Shown here in pieces: positions 44,146-51,487 of a stretch of DNA of 64,000 nucleotides. The DNA is from Streptomyces sp. LUP30. GTDB taxonomy: Bacteria; Actinomycetota; Actinomycetes; Streptomycetales; Streptomycetaceae. Every line of letters begins with the position of its first letter. Position 1 is the stretch's first letter. The notes below the pieces were generated by a model, which was given only the letters and a program-made list of their open reading frames with translations, did not search any database and was not told where the DNA came from. A program made the position numbers and the translations under genes. The stretch lies in NCBI RefSeq assembly GCF_001746365.1, contig NZ_MJAJ01000001.1:131182-195181 (forward strand), given 5' to 3'.

Positions 44146-44261
44146 GTCGCCGACAGACACCAACCGACGCGGACACCGGCGGTCGGCGGCGAACCTCGGC
44201 GGACAGTACGCCGAGGACCACGGCCGGTTGACCAACCTCTCCGACGCCCTGTGACCGACCC

Positions 44262-44301
44262 CATAAGGATGAGGCCATTGGTTCAAATCCTGTCAGCCCC
44301 A
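44262..44301 (+). other. tRNA-Ile 3' half, candidate attachment-site remnant
   Basis: CATAAGGATGAGGCCATTGG then TTCAAATCCTGTCAGCCCCA corresponds to the anticodon-arm side, variable loop, T-arm and acceptor strand of tRNA-Ile(GAU). The 5' half is missing and the T-stem has mismatches, so it is not a working tRNA. Fragments like this are left where integrative elements use a tRNA 3' end as attachment site. Confidence 0.5.
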
Positions 44302-44309
44302 TCGGTTCG

Positions 44310-44342
44310 AAGGACCCCCAACCCATCGTGGTCGGGGACCTT
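44310..44342. terminator. Hairpin terminator after the tRNA fragment
   Basis: AAGGACCCC ... GGGGACCTT with one mismatch and a loop of about 14 bases. It is where a tRNA-gene terminator would be expected, supporting the tRNA origin of the preceding fragment. Confidence 0.5.
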
Positions 44343-44466
44343 CGCATTGACGGTCCCTTACCCAGGAGGCGGACGAAGACGGCCGATTCCTGCTGAAGGC
44401 GGGCCGACGGCAGACGGGATGTGAGCCGAGGTGAGTGGTAGTTGGGCGCGAATGGGATCATCACGC

Positions 44467-44730
44467 ATGACACTGATGAAGTACATGACGAGCGCCAAGG
44501 ATGAGCGATGGTGGATCCAGGGTCTCGGGCTCACGGCCGCAGCGGTCTGGGCCGGCGCCCGCGCGTGGGGTAACGGACGACCGCCCCTACTGCGGGTGGG
44601 CTTCGGCGTAGCGGCGATCTGTTTTCTGGTTGCGCTTGCGGGACTCATCGTCGGCCAAGTTCGAGCAACCAGGCGAGGCCGCAGAGGTTTCGCGGATGGC
44701 ACTGCCGCGCGCGAGCAGCAAGAGCCTTGA
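44467..44730 (+). CDS. Small two-helix membrane protein
   Basis: 87 residues from the ATG at 44467 (a GTG at 44431 would add 12). Two hydrophobic stretches (WIQGLGLTAAAVWAGARAWG, VGFGVAAICFLVALAGLIVG) separated by a basic turn, with a charged tail. No family is recognised and no clear ribosome site is present, so this could be chance coding. Confidence 0.4.
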   Translation: MTLMKYMTSAKDERWWIQGLGLTAAAVWAGARAWGNGRPPLLRVGFGVAAICFLVALAGLIVGQVRATRRGRRGFADGTAAREQQEP

Positions 44731-44843
44731 TCGATGCGGCTGCGAGGGGACCGCGGGGTGCTGCTTCCGTGCCAGAACGGACGGGGACTCGGGCATAGAG
44801 GTGCGCACTGCGTCCGGGGGCGTCCGCCTGCAAGACTGGCCGG

Positions 44844-45212
44844 ATGCCAGAAGTCGTCTTCAGTAGCGTCGCCCCCGTCGTCCCCGTCCGGGACCTTGAT
44901 GCCGCTCTGGATCGATACCGCCGTCTGGGCTTCACGGCGCACGCCTACGAGGGCCCGGATCGCTACGGCTTCGCCGAGCGGGGCTCGGTCTCGATCCACC
45001 TCTCGGAGTGGTCCGAGCACGACCCTCACCGCACGGGAGCCGTCATCTACCTCTACGTGAGCGATGCCGACGCCGTCTACGCGGAGTGGAAGACCTTGGG
45101 TGTCGAGGGCCGCTTCGTCGAGCCGGCCGACACGCCCTACAACCTCCGCGAGTTCGCGTACGTGGACGCCGACGGCACGGCTCACCGTGTGGGGTCACCG
45201 CTCGCAGGTTGA
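44844..45212 (+). CDS. VOC-family (glyoxalase/bleomycin resistance-like) protein
   Basis: 122 residues with the beta-alpha-beta-beta-beta pattern of the vicinal oxygen chelate fold: VAPVVPVRDLDAALDRYRRL, GFTAHAYEGPDRYGFAERGS, AVIYLYVSDADAVYAEWKTL and LREFAYVDADGTAHRVGSPL. The C-terminal 'D.DG...R.G.P' signature is that of bleomycin-binding and related resistance proteins, which bind the drug as dimers. Metal ligands are not obvious, favouring a binding over an enzymatic role. Confidence 0.85.
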   Translation: MPEVVFSSVAPVVPVRDLDAALDRYRRLGFTAHAYEGPDRYGFAERGSVSIHLSEWSEHDPHRTGAVIYLYVSDADAVYAEWKTLGVEGRFVEPADTPYNLREFAYVDADGTAHRVGSPLAG

Positions 45213-45659
45213 GGGGCCGTGATCGGTGGCGTACGAGAGAAAGGCGGCCCATTCCTGCCGACCGAAGGCGAGCTGGGGGCCCTGCCTGCGCTTCGAGTCG
45301 CGTACGCGGATGGTGCCTGGAGCGGAAACCACCAGTAAACCAGGTACTGGCCACCGAGCCTCTACGTGTCGCGGAAGCCATTACGAACACCTTCAAGCAC
45401 CACACGCGGGATCCAGGGCGCCCCGAAGCGCGCATCGCCGCAGTCTCGGGCGGTCCGCCTGCAACCGTGACGCTTGCGTGTTCGATGACCTGCCGGATGA
45501 CCTTCCCCGCCTGGAGACCTTGCGGGTGTGGCACACGCTGTGGCTGACCCGCATGGTCGGGGCTGGTGTTGTCGCACCGTGACCGTGATCGGGCCCTGGT
45601 GGTCGGTGGCGCGGCCTGCGGATGCGCCACGCACTGCGCGGTCCGCGCGCCGCCGTCTT
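45213..45659. other. No intact gene; one conserved-looking scrap
   Basis: About 450 bases. Near 45490-45560 the plus strand reads FDDLPDDLPRLETLRVWHTL, which looks protein-like but has no convincing start or family. Otherwise nothing is recognised. Confidence 0.35.
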
Positions 45660-45899
45660 CTACGCAGTGCTCGGGATGCTGCCCGGTGCCCAGCCGAGAA
45701 CCTCCTCGAAACGGCGGGCCGCAAAGGGAATGGGTGGGCGTCCGCGATCGCTCTCGTGAAGCCTGATGGTCGCCTGGCTCAACTGTGTGCGACGTGCAAG
45801 CTCCCTCATGGAGATGCCCTCGGCTTCCCGGAACTCGATGAGAGCTTCGCCAGCCGCTCGGATTCTTCGCTCATGGCCAAAGCGTTCCGCATCACGCAC
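45660..45899 (-). CDS. Small XRE-type HTH protein
   Basis: 79 residues. Residues about 16-70 form a helix-turn-helix (AGEALIEFREAEGISMRELA, RRTQLSQATIRLHESDRGRP) followed by FEEVLGWAPGSI. This short form occurs as a stand-alone regulator in actinomycete accessory regions. It does not belong to an operon. The gap from 45900 to 46194 has no recognised gene. Confidence 0.65.
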   Translation of the reverse strand: MRDAERFGHERRIRAAGEALIEFREAEGISMRELARRTQLSQATIRLHESDRGRPPIPFAARRFEEVLGWAPGSIPSTA

Positions 45900-46272
45900 G
45901 CTCGGTCAGTATCCCGGCCTGATCCGCCCGCGACTTGCGCTTCCCGCCGCTCCATCGGGAGTTGAATCCGTTCTCGGCCGAACCGGCAGTTCGGAAAAGC
46001 GACCAGGCCGAAGCTGATCGCGCCGGACCAAATCGTTCGGGGTACCGCACACCTCCACCGCCGCCGGCCCCGAGCACCTCCAGCCTACGAAGCGGCGGCC
46101 TCCCCCGGCATCCAGGAGGCCACCGAACGAAAGGCCACCCGCGATCGCGCCACGGGATCGCGCGCCGCCGACTGTCACGCCAGGGGGGATCACCCTATGA
46201 GCTCGTAACACGATCTTGTTGAAGTGTCGTGGTGGGCCGTGACTGGTGTGCTGATTCGGCCGTTCGTGATGT

Positions 46273-47081
46273 GTGAGTACTCGGCCGTGGATCGTGGACG
46301 ATGACTTGTGGGTGCTGATCGAGCCGTTGCTGCCGCCGTGGCCGGAGAGGTCGCCAGGTCCGCGGCCGGTGGCGGATCGGCTGTGTCTGCAAGGCATTCT
46401 TTACGTGCTCCACAACGACATAGCCTGGCAACTCCTGCCGCTGGAGCTGGGGTTCGGCTCGGGGCAGACCTGCTGGCGCCGCCTGGTTCGCTGGCAGCAG
46501 GTCGGCGTCTTCGAGCAGATGCACCGCGTTCTGCTCGCCGAGTTGAACGCGGCCGGCGAACTCGACTGGTCCCGCGCGTGTGTGGACGGCTCCCACATCC
46601 GTGCGAAAAAGGGGGTGCCGATACCGGTCCGTCGCCGGTCGACCGGCGGAAGACGGGCAGCAAGCATCACTTGATCTGCGACGGACGCGGCACTTCGCTC
46701 AAGGTCGTCACCACCGCGGCCAACGTCAACGACGTCACCCAGACCCTCGCTCTGGTCGACGGCATCCCGCCTGTGGCCGGACGGCCCGGTCGGCCACGCC
46801 GCCGCCCCGACTCGCTGCTCGGCGACAAGGGCTACGACTCCAACCCCAACCGCGAGGAGCTGCGCAAGCGCAGGATCCTGCCGGTCATCTCCCGCAAGGG
46901 CGCCCCGAACATCAAGGGCCTGGGCAAACTCCGTTACGTCGTCGAGCAGACCTTCGCCCTGCTCCACCAGTTCAAACGCCTCGCTGTCCGCTGGGAACGC
47001 CGAACCGAACTCCACGACGCCTTCATCTCATTGGCCTGCGGCCTCATCTGCTGGAGGCGGCTGAAGAAGCACCGATCATGA
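46273..47081 (+). CDS. IS5-family transposase, two frames joined by -1 frameshift
   Basis: Frame 1 begins at 46273 (MSTRPWIVDDDLWVLIEPLL, DIAWQLLPLELGFGSGQTCW) and carries the first catalytic Asp in SRACVDGSHIRAKKG. The second frame supplies GADTGPSPVDRRKTGSKHHL, LLGDKGYDSNPNREELRKRR and KLRYVVEQTFALLHQFKRLA, with the remaining DDE residues (DKGYDS; E in VVEQTF). Joining at A-AAG-GGG by a -1 shift gives one protein of about 269 residues, the usual length. The arrangement is known for several IS5-family subgroups, so it is probably programmed rather than a mutation. Confidence 0.8.
46608..46614 (+). promoter_or_regulatory. -1 frameshift heptamer A AAG GGG
   Basis: In frame 1 the codons run AAA AAG GGG GTG. 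Slipping back one base keeps Lys-tRNA on AAA and Gly-tRNA on GGG, the X-XXY-YYZ pattern. It lies exactly where homology moves to the second frame. Confidence 0.6.
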
Positions 47082-47100
47082 TCACGCTCCGAGTTGCTGG

Positions 47101-47502
47101 CTACACCTCACACCACTTACCCAGAGGGTCGGCCGCCTGCGTCTGGGTGAACTCATGCACCAGGTTCCATGCCCGATCGATATCCAGGACGAAGTCGCCC
47201 GTGAACGCGGCGAGGTCGTCCATGATCGGGACTTCGACCTCGGCGCCCGTGGGCACCGTGCCGTCTCCTACGAGCAGAGACATCCGCTCGGTGCCACTCA
47301 TCAGATGGACGACCGCGTGATCATCCCGGAAGGCCAGGATCAGCACCGGGAACTCCCTGTCCAGCGACCGAACCTCGACGTAGCCCTGTCCACGGGAACG
47401 CAGGTCGTTGAGGCGGTCCGACAGATCCTCCACCTCTGAATGTCTCTCAACCGGGTGGAACAGTCCCGATTCCGGCGACGTCGCCGCCCACACCACGCTC
47501 AT
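47101..47502 (-). CDS. Immunity-like protein (Imm1-like) carried inside the IS element
   Basis: 133 residues from the ATG at 47502, with GGGAAGAGG upstream; an ATG at 47532 would add ten. It is soluble and acidic: RLNDLRSRGQGYVEVRSLDR, EFPVLILAFRDDHAVVHLMS, MSLLVGDGTVPTGAEVEVPI and DRAWNLVHEFTQT, ending LGKWCEV. The layout, with a C-terminal helix before a Trp, resembles Imm1-type immunity proteins, which in my recollection mostly protect against deaminase-fold toxins. There is no toxin beside it. It lies 20 bases from the transposase stop, convergent, within the element's inverted repeats. Confidence 0.6.
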   Translation of the reverse strand: MSVVWAATSPESGLFHPVERHSEVEDLSDRLNDLRSRGQGYVEVRSLDREFPVLILAFRDDHAVVHLMSGTERMSLLVGDGTVPTGAEVEVPIMDDLAAFTGDFVLDIDRAWNLVHEFTQTQAADPLGKWCEV

Positions 47503-47639
47503 CCAGACCCTCTTCCCCGCACAGGTCATCACCCACGGTCCAGGGCCACGCTCCCACGCTCCACCATGTGACGACTACTGGGACTTGGGTGCGTGATCGT
47601 GTTACGAGCTCTATGGCTGTGCCCTGTGGGAGGGCGGGT

Positions 47640-48137
47640 GGGTCAGCGACGGAAGTCGCCGTGGCCGTGGTGACGCCAGGACCCCTCGTCGCGGAGCGGC
47701 CGTGGTGGCGGCGGTGGCCCCAGGACTCCTCGTCGACGAGGCGGCCGTGGTCGTTGCGCAGGGTGGCGGTGTCGTAGTCGTTGTTCCACACCTAGGTACG
47801 GCGGTCCTGGAACAGGTCGGTGCGGGTGTCGCGGCCGATGCCGGCGTGGATGCGGACCGTGGCGCGGCCGACCAGGCGGTAGTCGTCGAAGGTGTAGGTC
47901 TTGCCGGACTCGTCCTCGAGAGTCCAGCCATCGAGGTTGATTGCGTGGCGGGTGGTGTTGGTCAGCTCCACCCACTCCTTGTGGGAGCGGTTGTTGCGTC
48001 CCGGCGAGTCGGCCTTGACGGCGGAGATCTCCACCCTCTCCCGGGCCGGACGATGGTCAGCCGCAGAAGCTGGCAGCGCCGCCACCGAGACAAGAGCACC
48101 GGCCGCGAGCGCGGCAGCAGCCAGACGACGTTGATTT
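47640..48137 (-). pseudogene. Lamin-tail-domain secreted protein, start lost and TAG inside
   Basis: Leftward reading: a signal-peptide end (RRLAAAALAAGALVSVAALP), the lamin tail domain (HKEWVELTNTTRHAINLDGW, TLEDESGKTYTFDDYRLVGR) and then a TAG at 47792-47794 where 'RRTYVWNNDYDTATL' should continue. The frame goes on past the stop to about 47640. At its 5' end the coding sequence meets the stop of the next gene with no start codon, so the gene was truncated by the insertion that brought the DUF2690 pair. Confidence 0.7.
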
Positions 48138-48139
48138 AA

Positions 48140-49042
48140 CTATACCTTGCAGGCAGTTGTCGCGGTCCCGCCACCCATTTTGGACACAATTTCCACGGTG
48201 ATTTCGATGCACCCAGATCGCTCCAGCAGTATATTCCCATAGGCTGCCTGGCCGTCAAAAGTCACAACGAATGGCGCACCCACAGTGCGAGTCGAGGGCC
48301 TACGAGCCGTAATCGTGATTTCGTATTCAGAATGCACATACGTCATTCTTTCACTGGGCGTAAATCTCCCCCAGTCGGCCCCACATGTCGGAGAATGTCT
48401 CAATTCAACAATTCCAAGCAGTTGACGTAAAGAAGTATTGAGCTGAACGCTGTCCAGTGTCTTTACGCCAACAGGGTCATCAGCACATCCCGCGCGCTTA
48501 GGATCGGCGTTGTCTAACACGGGCTCAGGACTTTCAAGGTAGCGCGCAGTGGGCTTTACCTCATCGCCTTCTACCTGATTCGACTTCGACGAACTAGTCA
48601 CATAAGGCAGGGAAACAGACACCAATAGTGCCGCCAAAGAAATAGCGAGGGCCCAGAATGACCTCCCCAGCCACGTCCAGGAGCCCTCTCCTTTGGCCCT
48701 GGAAACAGCCTGGGGGGAGTCAGTAACAATTTCAGAGACGGGAGCATTCTTGCCTGCGGACTCTGCCGGCTCCAGGCCCAGTTCAGATCGAACCGCCTTC
48801 CACCTATGGAGCCATTCATCTATGTCGCCTCCGCATACCGTGACGTAAGCCCTAGTTACTTCCCAGGTAGGAAGACGATGTCCGCTAGCGGCGGCAGAAA
48901 GAGAGGCCCTGGAAAAGTGAGCCTTCTCGCTTAGCTCTCGATATGACGGACTTCCCGCCGCCTTACGTAATTCACGAAGATCGGCAGCGAACTTCACTTC
49001 TGGTCCCGAAGCGGCATCTAACGGGCGCTCTGGTCGCGGCAC
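48140..49042 (-). CDS. Transmembrane XRE regulator with extracytoplasmic DUF2690 domain
   Basis: 300 residues, GTG start at 49042. Cytosolic HTH at about 15-75 (ADLRELRKAAGSPSYRELSE, AHFSRASLSAAASGHRLPTW). One transmembrane helix at about 128-150 (WLGRSFWALAISLAALLVSV). The outside domain is of DUF2690 type: AGCADDPVGVKTLDSVQLNT, LGIVELRHSPTCGADWGRF. Two Cys pairs are visible. The codon use is distinctly less GC-rich than the neighbours, a sign of transfer. It faces a secreted DUF2690 protein across a 166-base gap, so it may sense or be modulated by it. Confidence 0.75.
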   Translation of the reverse strand: MPRPERPLDAASGPEVKFAADLRELRKAAGSPSYRELSEKAHFSRASLSAAASGHRLPTWEVTRAYVTVCGGDIDEWLHRWKAVRSELGLEPAESAGKNAPVSEIVTDSPQAVSRAKGEGSWTWLGRSFWALAISLAALLVSVSLPYVTSSSKSNQVEGDEVKPTARYLESPEPVLDNADPKRAGCADDPVGVKTLDSVQLNTSLRQLLGIVELRHSPTCGADWGRFTPSERMTYVHSEYEITITARRPSTRTVGAPFVVTFDGQAAYGNILLERSGCIEITVEIVSKMGGGTATTACKV

Positions 49043-49208
49043 GGATCCCCCAGTTGTCCACGATAGTTAACCAGGCATGGACAGGCTGTTAGCCAACCCC
49101 TACGAAGCGTAGACCAGTGGGAAGTACCGCGTCAGTTGAATCCGCGTCTGCAGTGACGTCGGGTGCGGTCCGACCCTGTCAGCTAGGAACAAGCAGCGAG
49201 AGGCAAGG
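49043..49208. promoter_or_regulatory. Divergent promoter of the DUF2690 pair
   Basis: 166 bases between the two GTG/ATG starts. AGGCAAGG precedes the ATG at 49209. No long palindrome is visible, but the region is the natural place for autoregulation by the XRE protein. Confidence 0.5.
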
Positions 49209-49688
49209 ATGTCCATGCAAGCGCACAAGAACCCCACCAGTAGCACTAAGTCGAACTGGCGGTCGAGGCTCGTCACCCTGGGCCTCGCCGCGGCATTGAG
49301 CACCGGCGTTACCTCGCTCGCGGCCCCATCAGCGAGCGCCGCTACATGCTCAGGTTCAGGCTGTACCTACCAGGATCCGCAGGCGAGCGGCTGCTCCGCA
49401 GACGCTGTGACCGTCGCGCACTATCAGCTTCCGGCAGTCCAACAGCAGTTGGAATTGCGTTGGTCGCCGAGTTGCCACACCAACTGGGCGCGCATGTACC
49501 TCGACACTGATCCGACGTGGTTGCGAGCTGTACAGCCTGATCGCGGCGACGGCCTGCCTCGTGTCACGCAGTTGATCGGTCGAAACGCCACATACAGCTG
49601 GTCAGCAATGATCTATTCACCCGTCCTCTGCGTTTACGCAGACGTCCAAACAAGGACCTGGGGCTACTTCCGCACTGCCTGCGTGTAG
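49209..49688 (+). CDS. Secreted DUF2690 protein
   Basis: 159 residues. A long signal peptide (SRLVTLGLAAALSTGVTSLA, cleavage after ASA) leads to a DUF2690 domain: TCSGSGCTYQDPQASGCSAD, VAHYQLPAVQQQLELRWSPS, CHTNWARMYL and a closing ACV. It mirrors the external domain of the divergent regulator (QLELRWSPSCHTNWAR against GIVELRHSPTCGADWGR). Cys residues suggest disulfides. Known genomes carry many such proteins of unknown role. Confidence 0.78.
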   Translation: MSMQAHKNPTSSTKSNWRSRLVTLGLAAALSTGVTSLAAPSASAATCSGSGCTYQDPQASGCSADAVTVAHYQLPAVQQQLELRWSPSCHTNWARMYLDTDPTWLRAVQPDRGDGLPRVTQLIGRNATYSWSAMIYSPVLCVYADVQTRTWGYFRTACV

Positions 49689-49743
49689 AAGGTTCAAGAT
49701 CCTCATGCCAGCAAACTGAGCCCCTTTCAGGCGGTTCACGCGT

Positions 49744-49773
49744 CCCCGTACCGGCACACTTGCCGGTACGGGG
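49744..49773. terminator. Hairpin terminator
   Basis: Perfect 13-bp arms CCCCGTACCGGCA / TGCCGGTACGGGG with a 4-base loop, 55 bases after the secreted DUF2690 gene. Confidence 0.8.
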
Positions 49774-50373
49774 GCGCCGTTGGTCGTTCTGGCTGGTAGA
49801 TACTGCATTCACGGCGACGTAGAGCGTCGACGAGGTCATTGACCGCAGCAGAGGAGAACAGCAGGGCCGGCCCGGTCGGGTCCTTACTGTCTCGAGGGCA
49901 GGACACTCGGTGCCCGTCTTCCTGGGAAGCCAGGTCGGCCCCTGCGTGGCATGCCAGCGCAAGAACTGGAAGTACGGTCACAGCGGCAGCCCCCTGTGCC
50001 AATGGTGCGCGACACCGGTCCTTAACCAGTGAGGCCCGCGCCTGCGTCGCTTCAGCACCCGCAGCTGACCCTGCCGCCCGTTGGCACTCCAGCTGCGCCG
50101 GCCAGAACAGTTGCACCAGCAGGGGCGCACGCGACGGTGCGCCACGGGCTACGGCGTCGGACAGGCCGACGCGAGCCGTGATGCGCCGTGGGCACTGATG
50201 CCCAGTTCCACAGCACCGGGGCCGGTGGCGTACTTGCAGGCGTTGAGACCGGGCGATGTGTTCTCCCGCCTTCCGGCAATCCGTCTTCCATAAAAGGGAT
50301 AGATATGCTCAAACCAGTCACTCGTGTACATATACGGCGGAGAGCCGCATGAATGTGCGAGGAGGCGTGGCTG
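49774..50373. other. Long region without an intact gene
   Basis: 600 bases. On the minus strand a frame ending near 49736 reads VNDLVDALRRRECSIYQPER, which looks like the C-terminus of a small Streptomyces protein but overlaps the terminator and has no credible start. The stretch at 50280-50350 is AT-richer (GGGATAGATATGCTC, GTACATATACGGC) and probably holds the promoter of the next operon. Confidence 0.4.
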
Positions 50374-51069
50374 ATGAGTGAGGCAGTGCAAGGCGACAAC
50401 ACCAGGTTGCATCAGACCGGCGAGACGGCACGGGCCGAGGCGTCGGCCACGGCCGGCCAGGCTCAGCAGGCCGCGAGCCAGGTCGCGGGTACCGCCGTGG
50501 ACCAGGCGAGGGTCGTGGCGGAGGAGGCGCGGCAGCAGGCCGGCGCTGTAGCCGTCGATCTGCGACGCCGCGCGTTGGACGAGGCCGAGGAGCAGACACG
50601 GCGGGCTGCCGGGACACTGCACGGCTGGGCGGACGACCTGGCGGGTCTGGCCGAGAACGCCCGGAGCGAGTCGCCCGCCCGAAGCCTCGCCGCTCAGGCG
50701 GCGGACGGCGGGCACCGGGCGGCCGGCTATCTGGAGAAGCAGGGCGCCGAAGGCGTCCTTTCGGACGTGCAGGGCTTCGCCCGGCGCCGCCCCGCAGCGT
50801 TCCTGGGCGGTGCGCTGCTGGCGGGGTTGGTCGTGGGACGCATGGTGAAGGTGGCGGCCAAGGTCGACCCCTCGTCCGGCGCGTCGTCGGGCGACGGAGC
50901 TTCACGGGCACTGGAGCAGGGGGCTGTCGCCGCCTCGGAGCAGGCGGCGCTGAACGAGCCGGTGCCCGCCGCGTTCCCGGCCACGGCACCGCCCGCGCCG
51001 CCGAGGGTTCCGCCGTCGGCCGGCCTCCCCCCGGGTGCGGCGCCCGGTCGCCAGGTCCCGGAGGTGTGA
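50374..51069 (+). CDS. Ala/Gln-rich helical protein with one membrane segment, stress-operon type
   Basis: 231 residues from the ATG at 50374, with GGAGG ten bases upstream. The first 150 residues are a long amphipathic helix rich in Ala, Gln and Glu (QAQQAASQVAGTAVDQARVV, AEEARQQAGAVAVDLRRRAL) like LEA proteins. A hydrophobic segment (AAFLGGALLAGLVVGRMV) and a Pro/Ala tail follow. It is the first of three adjacent genes, separated from the next by one base. Confidence 0.75.
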   Translation: MSEAVQGDNTRLHQTGETARAEASATAGQAQQAASQVAGTAVDQARVVAEEARQQAGAVAVDLRRRALDEAEEQTRRAAGTLHGWADDLAGLAENARSESPARSLAAQAADGGHRAAGYLEKQGAEGVLSDVQGFARRRPAAFLGGALLAGLVVGRMVKVAAKVDPSSGASSGDGASRALEQGAVAASEQAALNEPVPAAFPATAPPAPPRVPPSAGLPPGAAPGRQVPEV

Positions 51070-51070
51070 G

Positions 51071-51487
51071 ATGGCCGCCGTTCCCTCCCGCCCGGTGGCC
51101 ACGTCCGCCGACGACCGCACGGTCGGTGAGCTGCTGTCCGTCGTGACGTCGGACGTTCAGACCCTGTTCCGTCAGGAGGTCGAACTGGCCAAGGCCGAGG
51201 TCACGCAGGAGGCGGCCAAGGCTGGCAAAGCCGCCGGCATGTACGGCGGCGCGGGGTTCGCCGGTTACATGGTCCTGCTGTTCCTGTCGCTGGCTGCCGT
51301 GCTCGGCCTGGCCAATGTGATCGACGGGGGCTGGGCCGCCCTGATCGTCGCCGCCGTGTGGGCCGTGGTCGGAGCGGTCCTGTACCAGCGGGGCAGGACC
51401 CGCATGCGCACGGTGGCACCCAAGCCGGAACAGACAGTCGAGACCATGAAGGAGAATGCGCAATGGGCACGTCACCCGACCGGATGA
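51071..51487 (+). CDS. Phage-holin-like (Actinobacterial PF07332 type) membrane protein
   Basis: 138 residues. An N-terminal amphipathic helix (TVGELLSVVTSDVQTLFRQE, VELAKAEVTQEAAKAGK) is followed by two transmembrane helices (GFAGYMVLLFLSLAAVLGLA, WAALIVAAVWAVVGAVLY). This is the 'phage holin family' protein commonly encoded beside DUF3618 genes in actinomycetes. It is not part of a phage; a membrane-organising role is suspected. It overlaps the next gene by 25 bases. Confidence 0.82.
   Translation: MAAVPSRPVATSADDRTVGELLSVVTSDVQTLFRQEVELAKAEVTQEAAKAGKAAGMYGGAGFAGYMVLLFLSLAAVLGLANVIDGGWAALIVAAVWAVVGAVLYQRGRTRMRTVAPKPEQTVETMKENAQWARHPTG

Larger units (their letters stand above)
46200..47610. 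mobile_element. Complete IS5-family element with an immunity-gene passenger
   Basis: 1411 bp bounded by perfect 16-bp inverted repeats (AGCTCGTAACACGATC at 46200-46215, its complement at 47595-47610) and a 5-bp direct repeat CTATG on each side (46195-46199 and 47611-47615). Inside are a transposase in two frames (46273-47081) and, on the other strand, an intact immunity-like gene (47101-47502). Intact ends and target duplication show that the whole unit moved in one event. Confidence 0.8.
46195..47615. repeat. 5-bp target-site duplication CTATG flanking the element
   Basis: CTATG occurs immediately outside both inverted repeats, at 46195-46199 and 47611-47615. The coordinates here span the two copies. 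Confidence 0.7.

Noticed and set aside
51071..51487. Prophage lysis cassette suggested by the holin-like gene
   Set aside because: No endolysin, capsid or tail genes nearby. The gene sits in a conserved stress-type operon with a DUF3618 gene.
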